64,000 nucleotides of DNA from Flammeovirgaceae bacterium (lineage in GTDB: Bacteria > Bacteroidota > Bacteroidia > Cytophagales > Cyclobacteriaceae), in the NCBI GenBank assembly GCA_024638265.1, contig JAHEKQ010000002.1:33785-97784 (forward strand). The letters run 5' to 3'. Position 1 is the first letter of the stretch. Each line of letters opens with the position of its first letter. A program made the translations under genes and the position numbers. The notes beneath the pieces are model-generated. The model was given only the letters and a program-made list of their open reading frames with translations, was not told where the DNA came from and searched no databases. Shown piece after piece: positions 24,747 to 33,596 of the stretch.

Positions 24747-25360
24747 AATATTTAAAATATCCTCTTACCGGTTTATTGCTCCTTACCCTCATCCTTCCAG
24801 GCATATCTCAAACTGATAATGCCGACCAAATCAAGGCTGCAAAACGCGCAGATCTTCTGCGTCAAATGGATAAAGGGGTCAGTTTCATGGAAACGGGCAA
24901 TTACACCCTGGCAGACAAGCAATTTCGTTTCCTGCTGGAGAATATGGAAGCAGTTCCAGCGAACCTTGCTTATTACATTGGAAAGAATTCCTATTACCTC
25001 AAGCAATACAAGCAAAGCATAGATTGGCTCAATAAATACATACAATTAAAAGGTACCAAAGGACAATTCTATTTAGAAAGCGTTGAATTGCTGAAATCTG
25101 CAGAAGAGCAATTTCTTGAGATGAACTCACCATCTACCAGGAGTCCGCAGAAACTCGATTCCCTGTTGAACAACAACAAAATTGATTGTGGGCCAGCCGG
25201 ATTGGTAATCTGCCCGGTATGCAAGGGCCGATCAGTAATTATTGAAAAGGGAGTACTCGGTGATTCCTACCGGCCTTGTCCCTACTCTGATGAAAGTGGA
25301 TTTCTCACCTGTGACGAATATAACCTTCTTTTGAACGGCAAATTAAAACCCAAATTTTAG
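24743..25360 (+). CDS. Secreted TPR-like protein with C-terminal Cys motifs
   Basis: A 205-aa protein with signal peptide (cleavage near GISQ). Residues about 30-125 form two to three TPR-like helix pairs (SFMETGNYTLADKQFRFLL, NSYYLKQYKQSIDWLNKYI). The C-terminus has CGPAGLVICPVCKGRSV and CPYSDESGFLTC, a CxxC-type zinc or disulfide module like half of a DnaJ zinc ribbon. In the periplasm it may bind partner proteins. It is the last gene after yidD (ATGA overlap). Family not recognised. Confidence 0.6.
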   Translation: MKYLKYPLTGLLLLTLILPGISQTDNADQIKAAKRADLLRQMDKGVSFMETGNYTLADKQFRFLLENMEAVPANLAYYIGKNSYYLKQYKQSIDWLNKYIQLKGTKGQFYLESVELLKSAEEQFLEMNSPSTRSPQKLDSLLNNNKIDCGPAGLVICPVCKGRSVIIEKGVLGDSYRPCPYSDESGFLTCDEYNLLLNGKLKPKF

Positions 25361-25412
25361 TATATTTCCTTCCCCTTTATCCTTACAAAAAGATTTAAGG
25401 AAACTATTGTTT

Positions 25413-25457
25413 ACTTAAATCCGTTTAAGTGGCCGTGATCGGTAAAACACGTTTTAC
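25413..25457. promoter_or_regulatory. Two palindromes before the M23 peptidase gene
   Basis: ACTTAAA-TCCG-TTTAAGT (25413-25430) and GTAAAAC-AC-GTTTTAC (25442-25457) are both perfect in their arms. The second ends 11 bp before the ATG at 25469. They could be paired operators or mRNA hairpins near the ribosome site. Neither has a T run, so they are not terminators. Confidence 0.4.
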
Positions 25458-25468
25458 TGCAACTCGCT

Positions 25469-26449
25469 ATGGCAAGAATAAAGTATTACTACGATACTGA
25501 AACCTGTAAGTACGAACGGATAAAAACCCGTACGAGCGACATTGTGCTCAATTTCATGGGCTTTGGGGTCCTTTCCCTTGTATTTGGAGTTGGCATATAT
25601 ATCATCTTCAATACCTATTTTGAATCACCCCAGGTTCTCTCTTTGAAAAATGAAGTAGGGGAGCTGAAGTATCAGATATCTGCGATGGAAGAAGACCTGG
25701 ATCAACTTGACCGGATCGCTTCCGCGCTGGAATACAGGGATAACAATATTTATCGTGTGATTATGGGAGTTGAACCCATTCACCCGGATATCAGGAATGC
25801 GGGAATTGGAGGCAGTGACCGGTATTCCAGTTTGGTAGATTCAGAAATTGAGAACCGGGAGATTATATTAAAAACACGGGAAAAGATCGACAAGATCAAG
25901 CGGAAATACTTCATCCAGGTCCAATCATTTGAAAAACTGGAAGACCTCGTAGAGGACAAGGAGTTAATGCTTGCCGCTATTCCGGCTATTCAACCTATTT
26001 CCAACAAGGAATTGATCAGACTGGCATCGGGCTATGGCCGACGTTTTCACCCGGTATACAAAGTGAGAAAAATGCACTGGGGTATTGATTTCTCTGCCCC
26101 CACTGGGACTCCAGTCTACTCTACAGCTGACGGAAAAGTCGATCACCTCGAGGTAAGTTTCAGAGGTTATGGTAAGCAAATCGAGATCGATCATGGTTTC
26201 GGCTTTAAAACTAAATACGCTCACCTCCATGAATTCGCTGTTAAAAAGGGACAGGAAGTTAAACGAGGTGAGCTAATTGGTTATGTAGGCAATACCGGGT
26301 TATCCACGGCACCTCATTTACACTATGAAATTACACGCAATGGGAAGAAAGTGAATCCGGTTCACTATTTCTTCAACGATCTCACCCCCGAAGAGTATGA
26401 AAGAGTGGTAGAACTCGCCTCAATTGAAAATCAATCACTGGGAATGTAA
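25469..26449 (+). CDS. Membrane-anchored M23 (LytM) peptidase
   Basis: A 326-aa protein with cytosolic N-tail, one transmembrane helix (about 28-50, VLNFMGFGVLSLVFGVGIYI), a coiled-coil region (about 60-90 and 125-175) and a C-terminal LytM domain. Both zinc motifs are intact (HWGIDFSAP = HxxxD; HLHYEI = HxH), so it should cut peptidoglycan peptides. The layout is that of MepM/NlpD-like cell-wall enzymes in Bacteroidota. It is a single gene between the yidD operon and the his leader. Confidence 0.88.
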   Translation: MARIKYYYDTETCKYERIKTRTSDIVLNFMGFGVLSLVFGVGIYIIFNTYFESPQVLSLKNEVGELKYQISAMEEDLDQLDRIASALEYRDNNIYRVIMGVEPIHPDIRNAGIGGSDRYSSLVDSEIENREIILKTREKIDKIKRKYFIQVQSFEKLEDLVEDKELMLAAIPAIQPISNKELIRLASGYGRRFHPVYKVRKMHWGIDFSAPTGTPVYSTADGKVDHLEVSFRGYGKQIEIDHGFGFKTKYAHLHEFAVKKGQEVKRGELIGYVGNTGLSTAPHLHYEITRNGKKVNPVHYFFNDLTPEEYERVVELASIENQSLGM

Positions 26450-26469
26450 TACCATTTGTAACTTTTTCA

Positions 26470-26501
26470 TTTGGAGGTTGTTGAATCTTCATATTTCTTT
26501 G
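26470..26501 (+). promoter_or_regulatory. Candidate his operon promoter
   Basis: TTTG (26470-26473), a 20-bp spacer and TTTCTTTG (26494-26501, seven of eight bases of TAnnTTTG) fit the Bacteroidota promoter spacing. The start of transcription would fall a few bases before the leader ATG at 26513. Confidence 0.45.
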
Positions 26502-26512
26502 CAACAAAATTA

Positions 26513-26563
26513 ATGAGAATGATAAACAGGGGTCACCATCACCATTTTTTGCTCGTGCAATAG
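26513..26563 (+). CDS. hisL: his operon leader peptide
   Basis: This 16-codon frame reads MRMINRGHHHHFLLVQ, with four consecutive His codons (26534-26545) and a TAG at 26561-26563. It is placed just before the hairpins at 26531-26616 and 79 bp before hisG. Its only likely role is to sense His-tRNA supply by ribosome pausing. ATG at 26519 is an alternative start that does not change the idea. Confidence 0.88.
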   Translation: MRMINRGHHHHFLLVQ

Positions 26564-26622
26564 CATGACAAGGGTGACCTGTATACATAAAATGGGGCTT
26601 GTCGTGCGACAAGCCCTTTTTT
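26531..26622 (+). promoter_or_regulatory. his attenuator: alternative antiterminator/terminator hairpins
   Basis: Four segments can be read. Segment 1, GGTCACC (26531-26537), overlaps the first His codons and pairs with GGTGACC (26573-26579). Segment 2, GCATGACAAG (26563-26572), can pair with segment 3, CTTGTCGTGC (26598-26607), over 10 bp with one G-U. Segment 3 instead forms the terminator stem GGGCTTGTCG / CGACAAGCCC (26595-26616), followed by TTTTTTATTT. A ribosome stalled at the His codons covers segment 1, frees segment 2 to pair with 3, and transcription continues into hisG. With enough His-tRNA the terminator forms. Confidence 0.88.
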
Positions 26623-26641
26623 ATTTCAACAATAAGCGTAG

Positions 26642-27499
26642 ATGACACAGTTAAAAATTGCAATTCAGAAGTCCGGTAGATTAATGGAGGGAAGCCTTAG
26701 ATTACTGGCTGAATGTGGATTAAAAATTCAAAATGGTAAAAACCAATTGAAAAGCCAGGCTATTGACTTCCCGGCCGAATTACTGTTTCTCCGCGATGAT
26801 GATATCCCCGAATATGTTCAGGATGGCGTCGCAGATATCGGCATCGTCGGAGACAACGTCCGTCTTGAGAAGGGAAAAAATAACGAAATGGTATTGCCCC
26901 TGGGTTTTTCCAAATGCCGGTTATCATTGGCCGTATCACGCGATAGTGATATCAAAAAGCCCGAAGACCTCAATGGAAAACGTATAGCTACTTCCTACCC
27001 GGTAATCCTTGAAAAATATCTCGAAGAAAAGAATATCAGTGCGGAGATTCACGAAATCAGCGGATCGGTTGAAATAGCGCCCGGTATCGGTTTGGCCCAG
27101 GCGATATTTGATATTGTCAGTACCGGCAGCACCTTATTGAGCAATGGCCTTGTTGAGCTGGCTACAGTGGCAAAGAGTGAGGCAGTTCTCATCAAGAATA
27201 AGAATCTATCGGCTGAAAAGAGCCTGCTACTGGAGAGTTTACTGTTCAGGATAAAGTCTGTCCACAGTGCCAGCAACAACAAATATATTCTCCTGAATGC
27301 CCCGAACAGTGCTGTAGATACCATTTCAGAACTGTTACCTGGAATGGAGAGTCCAACAGTGTTGCCGCTAAAGAAAGAGGGATGGTCATCCATTCACTCT
27401 GTTGTCAATGAATCAGATTTCTGGACGATTATCGATCAGTTAAAGGAAGCCGGAGCCAGGGGAATCCTGGTAGTACCTATAGAAAAAATGATCTTATAA
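26642..27499 (+). CDS. hisG: ATP phosphoribosyltransferase, long form
   Basis: A 285-aa protein catalysing the first step of histidine synthesis (ATP + PRPP). KIAIQKSGRLMEGS at the N-terminus, DGVADIGIVGDNV and the PRPP loop DIVSTGSTLLSNG (about 160-172) are typical. The C-terminal about 75 residues form the ACT-like feedback domain, so this is the hexameric long form that binds histidine and does not need HisZ. First structural gene after the attenuator; overlaps hisD by one base. Confidence 0.97.
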   Translation: MTQLKIAIQKSGRLMEGSLRLLAECGLKIQNGKNQLKSQAIDFPAELLFLRDDDIPEYVQDGVADIGIVGDNVRLEKGKNNEMVLPLGFSKCRLSLAVSRDSDIKKPEDLNGKRIATSYPVILEKYLEEKNISAEIHEISGSVEIAPGIGLAQAIFDIVSTGSTLLSNGLVELATVAKSEAVLIKNKNLSAEKSLLLESLLFRIKSVHSASNNKYILLNAPNSAVDTISELLPGMESPTVLPLKKEGWSSIHSVVNESDFWTIIDQLKEAGARGILVVPIEKMIL

Positions 27500-28779
27500 T
27501 GAATATTCTAAAGAATCCTCCCAGGGAAGATTGGGAAGAAATTTGTACCCGTCCCGGACTAGATGCGGAATTTCTGCGGAGCTCACTCCGAAATCTTATT
27601 GAGCGGGTAAGACTTGGTGGAGATGATGCGGTCCGGGAATTTACTTCCCAATATGACCGGGTGAACATAAGAGAATTGCGCGTATCTGAAGAAGAAATCT
27701 CTGAAGCCGTTCAAATTCTTGATGACGATTTGAAAAATGCTATTCAGGTAGCAGCCGATAATATCTGGAAATTTCACGAAAAGCAAGTGCCCCCAACTGC
27801 CCATGTTGAGACCATGCCAGGTGTTAAGGTTTGGAGAAAAGCCGTTCCTATTGAAAAGGTTGGAATATATGTGCCTGGAGGTACGGCACCACTTTTCAGT
27901 TCAGTTCTAATGATGGCGGTTCCTGCTTCAATTGCAGGATGCCACGAAATTGTGCTTTGTACACCTCCCAATAAGGAGGGCAGGGTTCATCCCGCCATAT
28001 TGTACGCTGCACAACTTACCGGAGTAAAAAACATTTTCAAGATTGGTGGTGCCCAGGCCATCGCAGCCATGTCTTGTGGCACGGAATCTGTTCCCTCAGT
28101 ATATAAGATCTACGGTCCTGGTAACCAGTACGTAACTATGGCTAAGCAGTTAGTCAGTGAAGATGGAACTGCTATTGATATGCCCGCAGGGCCATCGGAG
28201 GTAGCGGTTTTAAGTGACCACACCGCTCAACCATCCTATATTGCGGCGGATCTTCTCTCTCAGGCTGAGCACGGGTCGGACAGCCAGGTAATATTTGTTA
28301 CAACAGATCCCTCTCTCCCAGAAAAAGTAAAAGCGGAAGTGGACCGGCAAGTAGCTGAATTACCCCGTAAGGAAATGGCCCGAGAAGCATTAAAATCGAG
28401 TAAGATAATCTATATGGATAATTTGGATAACGCAGTCGCATTGATCAATTTTTATGCAGCAGAACATCTGATCGTTCAAACTGAAAACCTGGACAATGTC
28501 GCGGAAAAGATTACTAATGCAGGAAGTGTTTTCCTTGGAAACTATACCCCTGAATCTGCCGGGGATTATGCATCCGGAACTAACCACACACTTCCTACCA
28601 ATGCGAATGCACGGGCTTACTCAGGGTTGAGTACCGAGAGCTTCATGAAATATATTACCTTCCAGCAAATTTCGAAGGAGGGGTTGTCCATATTGGGGCC
28701 AATAGTAGAAAAAATGGCTGAAGCTGAAGAACTTCAAGCCCACAAAAATGCAGTATCTATCAGGTTGACTAATGGATAA
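27499..28779 (+). CDS. hisD: Histidinol dehydrogenase
   Basis: A 426-aa zinc enzyme for the last two steps (histidinol to histidine, NAD). It shows KVGIYVPGGTAPL, IYGPGNQYVTMAKQLV, DLLSQAEHGSDSQ (zinc Gln/His) and GTNHTLPTNANARAYSGLS with the catalytic Glu/His region. Length fits the family. It overlaps hisC by 8 bp. Confidence 0.97.
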   Translation: MNILKNPPREDWEEICTRPGLDAEFLRSSLRNLIERVRLGGDDAVREFTSQYDRVNIRELRVSEEEISEAVQILDDDLKNAIQVAADNIWKFHEKQVPPTAHVETMPGVKVWRKAVPIEKVGIYVPGGTAPLFSSVLMMAVPASIAGCHEIVLCTPPNKEGRVHPAILYAAQLTGVKNIFKIGGAQAIAAMSCGTESVPSVYKIYGPGNQYVTMAKQLVSEDGTAIDMPAGPSEVAVLSDHTAQPSYIAADLLSQAEHGSDSQVIFVTTDPSLPEKVKAEVDRQVAELPRKEMAREALKSSKIIYMDNLDNAVALINFYAAEHLIVQTENLDNVAEKITNAGSVFLGNYTPESAGDYASGTNHTLPTNANARAYSGLSTESFMKYITFQQISKEGLSILGPIVEKMAEAEELQAHKNAVSIRLTNG

Positions 28780-29827
28780 ATCAAATCTGAATATTAAAGA
28801 CCTTGTCAGGGATAATATTCTGAACCTTGTCCCCTATTCATCTGCCCGTTCAGAGTATAGCGAACATGCTGATATCTACCTCGATGCTAATGAATCCCCT
28901 TTTGATACAGGCTACAACCGCTATCCTGATCCACTCCAAAAAGAGTTGAAGAAGGAAATCGGGAAACTGAAAAATATTGGGACCGATAAGGTATTTATTG
29001 GGAATGGAAGCGATGAAGCTATTGACCTTATAATCCGTGTCTTCTGTACTCCCCTGCTTGAAGAAGTATTGCTTGTGGAGCCCACTTATGGCATGTATTC
29101 GGTCAGTGCCGCTATAAATAACATCGGCATTGTCCGAACAAATCTCAACGAAGATTACACCCTGGATGCGGACCGCGTACTCAATTCGGTCACCAGTACA
29201 ACGAAGGTCATATTCCTTTGCTCTCCCAATAATCCTTCTGGGAATCTTTTTGAACCTGAACAGATAATCAGAATTCTAGAGGGATTTCATGGGATTGTGG
29301 TAATCGATGAGGCGTATATCGATTTCAGTCAACGAGATTCGTGGTTACAAAAGATTGACGATTATCAAAAGATGATAGTACTTCAGACATTCAGCAAGGC
29401 ATGGGGACTGGCCGGTTTGCGTGTTGGAATGGCATTCAGCAACCCATCAATTATTCAACTTCTCAATAAGGTGAAGCCTCCGTATAATATCAGCAGCCTG
29501 GTTCAGGAAAAGGTATTGAAAAGTATTATCAATGATCAAAGCAAGGTAAATGATCGAGTAAATGTCATCCTCCGGGAACGGAAAAAAATGCGGGAGGAAT
29601 TGCTTAAACTGGATTTTGTCAAAGAGATTTACCCAAGCCAGTCCAATTTCCTGCTCGTTCAGGTTGATGATCCCAACAAAACATATCAGTATCTTGTAGA
29701 TTCCGGCATTATTGTCAGGAACAGATCCAGGCTGATCCTCTGCGAGGGGTGTTTACGGATCACGATTGGCCTTCAGGAGGAAAACCGCAGACTTATGGAA
29801 GCCTTAAAATCATACGGGAAAATATGA
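28772..29827 (+). CDS. hisC: Histidinol-phosphate aminotransferase
   Basis: A 351-aa fold-type I PLP aminotransferase: YLDANESPFD, CSPNNPSGNLF, VVIDEAYIDF (PLP Asp) and LQTFSKAWGLAGLRVG (Schiff-base Lys). Its place between hisD and hisB fixes the role: imidazole-acetol phosphate to histidinol phosphate. A Tat-exported relative is encoded at 11836. The stop overlaps the hisB ATG (ATGA). Confidence 0.96.
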   Translation: MDKSNLNIKDLVRDNILNLVPYSSARSEYSEHADIYLDANESPFDTGYNRYPDPLQKELKKEIGKLKNIGTDKVFIGNGSDEAIDLIIRVFCTPLLEEVLLVEPTYGMYSVSAAINNIGIVRTNLNEDYTLDADRVLNSVTSTTKVIFLCSPNNPSGNLFEPEQIIRILEGFHGIVVIDEAYIDFSQRDSWLQKIDDYQKMIVLQTFSKAWGLAGLRVGMAFSNPSIIQLLNKVKPPYNISSLVQEKVLKSIINDQSKVNDRVNVILRERKKMREELLKLDFVKEIYPSQSNFLLVQVDDPNKTYQYLVDSGIIVRNRSRLILCEGCLRITIGLQEENRRLMEALKSYGKI

Positions 29828-30960
29828 AACGCGTGCTATTTATTGACCGGGATGGAACGATTGTAAGAGAACCTGCGGATGAACAACTGGATTCCTTTGA
29901 AAAACTGAGTTTCCTTCCGGGCACTATCAGGAGTCTTTTCACTATTGCATCAGAGTTAAATTTCGAATTGGTGATGGTGACGAACCAGGATGGCCTTGGT
30001 ACGGATTTATTTCCCGAAGACAAATTCCTGCCAATCCATAACCTCATTATGACAACCCTTGAGAATGAAGGGATAACCTTCCGATCTGTACATATAGACC
30101 GGTCCTTCCCCAAGGATAATTTACCTACCAGGAAACCAGGAACCGGGATGTTGAAGGAATATATTGAGGGGGATTTTGACCTTGAGCACAGCTTCGTTAT
30201 TGGAGACAGGTACACTGATATGGAACTCGCCCGGAACCTGGGTTGTAAAGGAATTTTGATTCGCGAGGATGACAGAAACCTGGGTTCAGGGGAAACGGAG
30301 CTATCAGAATTAGAGCTTAACGATCACATTGCCCTTAAGGTTGGATCATGGAAGGAAATAAGTCATTGGCTACTCAATAAAGACAGGATAGTATCTATTG
30401 AAAGGAATACCAATGAAACTCAAATCCATATTGAACTTAACCTCGAGGGGGAGGGAAATTATCAAATCGCTACTGGCCTGGGCTTTTTTGATCATATGTT
30501 GGAACAACTTGCCAGGCATGGCGGAGTGGATCTGAATGTATCCGTAAATGGTGACCTGCATATCGATGAACACCATACAATCGAAGATACTGCACTCGCA
30601 TTGGGTTCCGCCTTTGACCAGGCAATGGGGAAAAAGGCCGGCATGGCTCGTTATGGTTTCCATTTACCGATGGATGATTGCCTGGCGGACGTGGCAATTG
30701 ATTTCGGTGGCCGTCCCTGGCTGGAGTGGAAAGCCGAATTTAAAAGGGAAAAAATCGGTGAGATGCCCACTGAAATGTTCCCGCATTTTTTCAGGTCATT
30801 TTGTGAAACTGCCCGCTGCAACCTGCACATAGGATGCGATGGAAATAATGAACATCACAAAATTGAAGCTATTTTCAAGGCCTTTGCCCGATCTGTTAAA
30901 CAGGCAATCGCGCGCGAAGAAGGTAAAGGTGGTATACCGACTACGAAAGGGATCTTGTAA
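29824..30960 (+). CDS. hisB: Bifunctional histidinol-phosphatase / imidazoleglycerol-phosphate dehydratase
   Basis: From ATG 29824 (MKRVLFIDRDGTIV) the 378-aa protein has an N-terminal HAD phosphatase (DxDGT motif at about residues 8-12, FVIGDRYTDMELA) and a C-terminal dehydratase from about residue 185 with the metal motifs DEHHTIEDTA and EHHKIEAIFKAF. It performs two steps of the pathway, like the enterobacterial HisB. A longer frame to 29749 reads into hisC and is not the real start. It ends one base into hisH (TAATG). Confidence 0.96.
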   Translation: MKRVLFIDRDGTIVREPADEQLDSFEKLSFLPGTIRSLFTIASELNFELVMVTNQDGLGTDLFPEDKFLPIHNLIMTTLENEGITFRSVHIDRSFPKDNLPTRKPGTGMLKEYIEGDFDLEHSFVIGDRYTDMELARNLGCKGILIREDDRNLGSGETELSELELNDHIALKVGSWKEISHWLLNKDRIVSIERNTNETQIHIELNLEGEGNYQIATGLGFFDHMLEQLARHGGVDLNVSVNGDLHIDEHHTIEDTALALGSAFDQAMGKKAGMARYGFHLPMDDCLADVAIDFGGRPWLEWKAEFKREKIGEMPTEMFPHFFRSFCETARCNLHIGCDGNNEHHKIEAIFKAFARSVKQAIAREEGKGGIPTTKGIL

Positions 30961-31544
30961 TGAAGATAGCAATCATAAAATATAATGCGGGAAATACCCA
31001 ATCTGTAATCAATGCATTAACAAGACTGGGTATCGATCCTATTTTGACTGACGATAAACAAGAAATTCTATCAGCGGATAAGGTAATCTTTCCAGGTGTA
31101 GGGGAAGCAGCAACCACTATGAACCATTTGAATGAACTGAAGCTGGCTGAGTTTATTCCTTCCCTAAAACAACCGGTTTTGGGCATCTGCCTGGGTATGC
31201 AATTGATGTGTCGGTATTCCGAGGAGAATAATACCAAATGTATGGGCATATTTGAACTGGATGTACTGAAATTCAAACCCCTGAATAGTGAGCAGGTCCC
31301 GCATATGGGTTGGAATACCTTGAAAAATACCTCCTCTCCTCTCTTAACAGGCCTTGAAGATGAGCACGTCTATTTCGTCCACAGCTACTATGTCCCGTTA
31401 AATGATAATTCTATTGCAACAACTGACTATATCCACCCATATTGCTCAGCGATAAACAAAGATAATTTTTATGCCGTACAATTTCACCCCGAAAAAAGCT
31501 CAATTGCCGGGGCGAGAATACTTGATAACTTTATAAAGCTATGA
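30960..31544 (+). CDS. hisH: Imidazole glycerol phosphate synthase, glutaminase subunit
   Basis: A 194-aa class I glutamine amidotransferase. The nucleophile Cys lies in LGICLGMQLM (about residue 80), and His and Glu in VQFHPEKSS near the C-terminus. It makes ammonia and channels it to HisF. The usual Gly-rich oxyanion part and PGVGEAATTM are present. Overlaps hisA by ATGA. Confidence 0.96.
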   Translation: MKIAIIKYNAGNTQSVINALTRLGIDPILTDDKQEILSADKVIFPGVGEAATTMNHLNELKLAEFIPSLKQPVLGICLGMQLMCRYSEENNTKCMGIFELDVLKFKPLNSEQVPHMGWNTLKNTSSPLLTGLEDEHVYFVHSYYVPLNDNSIATTDYIHPYCSAINKDNFYAVQFHPEKSSIAGARILDNFIKL

Positions 31545-32266
31545 TAACCGTAATTCCAGCAATTGACCTCATCGATGGTAACTGTGTTCGTTTGACAGAA
31601 GGTAACTTTGACACGAAGAAGATTTATTATCGGGACCCTGTAGATGCAGCCAAACTTATTGAAGGATGTGGCCTGACACATTTGCATGTAGTAGATCTGG
31701 ACAATGCGAAAGCCGGGAAGGTCCTTTCCCTGGAATCCCTTGAGAGAATTGCCAGCAGTACTTCCCTTACTATAGATTACGGAGGAGGAGTGAAAACGCT
31801 GGAAGAATTAAAATCAGTGTTTGAAGCAGGTGTTGACCAAGTTAATATTGGGAGTCTTGCTGTCCATGACCCAGACCTCGTAAAAGAATGGCTACATGAT
31901 TACAGTGGGAAGATCATCCTATCGGCAGACGCAAAAAACAATAAAATCGCTACTGCCGGCTGGCAGAGTGAATCCGAACTACAATTGCAGGATTTTATCC
32001 AAATATTTACGGAGCACGGACTTGAGTATATCACATCTACAGACATCAGTAAGGATGGAAAGTTGGGTGGGCCATCCTTTGAAATGTATGAAATTCTGAG
32101 GAAGGAATTTCCATCACTGAATATTTGCGCTTCGGGAGGTGTTACAAGGTCCGAGGATATTGAAAAACTCCAGGATATGGGTATAAACCGGGTGATCGTG
32201 GGTAAGGCCATTTACGAGGGGGTACTTACTTTCGGAGACCTGGCAAAATTTACCGATGATGCTTAA
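31541..32266 (+). CDS. hisA: ProFAR isomerase
   Basis: A 241-aa (beta-alpha)8 barrel. The N-terminal [18 protein letters not shown] has the catalytic Asp, and the two half-barrel phosphate sites are DYGGGV and CASGGVTR. It catalyses the Amadori rearrangement in histidine synthesis. Its C-terminus overlaps the hisF start by 11 bp. Confidence 0.96.
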   Translation: MITVIPAIDLIDGNCVRLTEGNFDTKKIYYRDPVDAAKLIEGCGLTHLHVVDLDNAKAGKVLSLESLERIASSTSLTIDYGGGVKTLEELKSVFEAGVDQVNIGSLAVHDPDLVKEWLHDYSGKIILSADAKNNKIATAGWQSESELQLQDFIQIFTEHGLEYITSTDISKDGKLGGPSFEMYEILRKEFPSLNICASGGVTRSEDIEKLQDMGINRVIVGKAIYEGVLTFGDLAKFTDDA

Positions 32267-33014
32267 AAAGCGCATTATTCCCTGTCTTGATGTCAACAAT
32301 GGCAGGACGGTAAAAGGTATCAATTTCATCGATCTGAGAGATGCCGGTGATCCCGTAGAGTTGGGTGAGGCCTATGCTAAAAAAGGGGCCGATGAATTGG
32401 TGTACCTGGACATATCTGCAACGAATGAAAATCGATCGACCTTTACCGAACTTGTACGATCTATTGCACGCCATGTAGATATACCTTTCACAGTAGGAGG
32501 AGGAATCTCTACTGTGGAAGATGTAAAGCCGTTGCTCGAAGCGGGAGCGGACAAGGTATCCGTAAACTCTGCTGCCGTAAAAAACCCTGGGTTGATTGAC
32601 AAACTCGTAAATGCCTTCGGTAGTCAATGCATCGTAGTGGCAATAGACGCCAGATATACCGGGGATAGATGGATTGTGCATACACACGGGGGTAGCAAAC
32701 CCACAGATAAAGAGTTGTTCTCATGGGCTGCGGAAGTGGAATCAAGAGGTGCCGGGGAAATCCTCTTTACCAGTATGGATCATGATGGTACGAAAAAGGG
32801 ATTTGCAGTAGAAGCACTCAACCGTCTAAGCCAGGAAGTCGGGATTCCCGTTATTGCAAGTGGTGGCGCAGGTGAAATCGAGCACTTCACCGAGGTGTTT
32901 ACAAAAACGCCTGTGACAGCCGCACTGGCTGCCAGTATTTTTCACTTTGGTGAAATTGAGATAGGAACCCTGAAAAAAGAATTATCAAATAAAGGAATTG
33001 CCGTAAGACTATGA
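32256..33014 (+). CDS. hisF: Imidazole glycerol phosphate synthase, cyclase subunit
   Basis: A 252-aa (beta-alpha)8 barrel with [18 protein letters not shown] (Asp), [23 protein letters not shown] (second Asp) and ASGGAGE. It closes the imidazole ring and releases AICAR, working with HisH. ATG at 32256 or 32259 both fit. ATGA overlap with hisIE. Confidence 0.96.
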   Translation: MMLKKRIIPCLDVNNGRTVKGINFIDLRDAGDPVELGEAYAKKGADELVYLDISATNENRSTFTELVRSIARHVDIPFTVGGGISTVEDVKPLLEAGADKVSVNSAAVKNPGLIDKLVNAFGSQCIVVAIDARYTGDRWIVHTHGGSKPTDKELFSWAAEVESRGAGEILFTSMDHDGTKKGFAVEALNRLSQEVGIPVIASGGAGEIEHFTEVFTKTPVTAALAASIFHFGEIEIGTLKKELSNKGIAVRL

Positions 33015-33595
33015 ATCCCGATTTTGAAAAACATAAATTAATCCCTGCTATAGTGCAGGATCAAATCACGAAAAACGTATTGATGCTTGCCTTTATGAAC
33101 CGGGAGTCATTTGATAAGACCTTGGAAACCGGGAAGGTGACATTCTACAGTAGAAGCCGTGATAGCTTATGGACGAAGGGTGAAACCTCCGGTAATTATC
33201 TCCAATACCAATCACACTACATTGATTGTGACCGGGATACCATCCTGATCTTTGCTACCCCTGAAGGGCCGGCCTGTCATCTCGACAATGACACGTGTTT
33301 TGGAGAATTTGAAAATACGGGAACTGACCTTGGCTTTCTAACCGATATAATCAGTGAACGAAAGCATAACCCTTCCGATTCATCGTATACAAACAAACTT
33401 CTTGATAATCTGGATAAAGCAGCACAAAAAGTAGGGGAAGAAGCTGTTGAACTGGTCATCGAGGCGAAAGACAACCGCAATGAGAGATTCCTTGAGGAAG
33501 CTGCAGATCTCATGTATCATTACCTCGTGCTGCTAGCAGCAAAAGACATGGATCTCTCGGAAGTTATTTCAATTCTGAGAAAAAGGATGAAGTAG
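33011..33595 (+). CDS. hisIE: Phosphoribosyl-AMP cyclohydrolase / phosphoribosyl-ATP pyrophosphatase
   Basis: A 194-aa fusion. The HisI part (1-~105) has [11 protein letters not shown] and DCDRDTIL with [10 protein letters not shown] (zinc/magnesium ligands). The HisE part (~110-194) has [13 protein letters not shown] and [14 protein letters not shown], the MazG-like helix bundle. It catalyses the second and third steps of the pathway. It is the last gene of the operon, with only one base between its stop and the stop of the convergent otsAB gene. Confidence 0.96.
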   Translation: MNPDFEKHKLIPAIVQDQITKNVLMLAFMNRESFDKTLETGKVTFYSRSRDSLWTKGETSGNYLQYQSHYIDCDRDTILIFATPEGPACHLDNDTCFGEFENTGTDLGFLTDIISERKHNPSDSSYTNKLLDNLDKAAQKVGEEAVELVIEAKDNRNERFLEEAADLMYHYLVLLAAKDMDLSEVISILRKRMK

Positions 33596-33596
33596 T

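Noticed and set aside
32250-32687. 145-aa minus-strand frame inside hisF
   Set aside because: It is the shadow of hisF/hisA coding sequence; composition is atypical and there is no motif.
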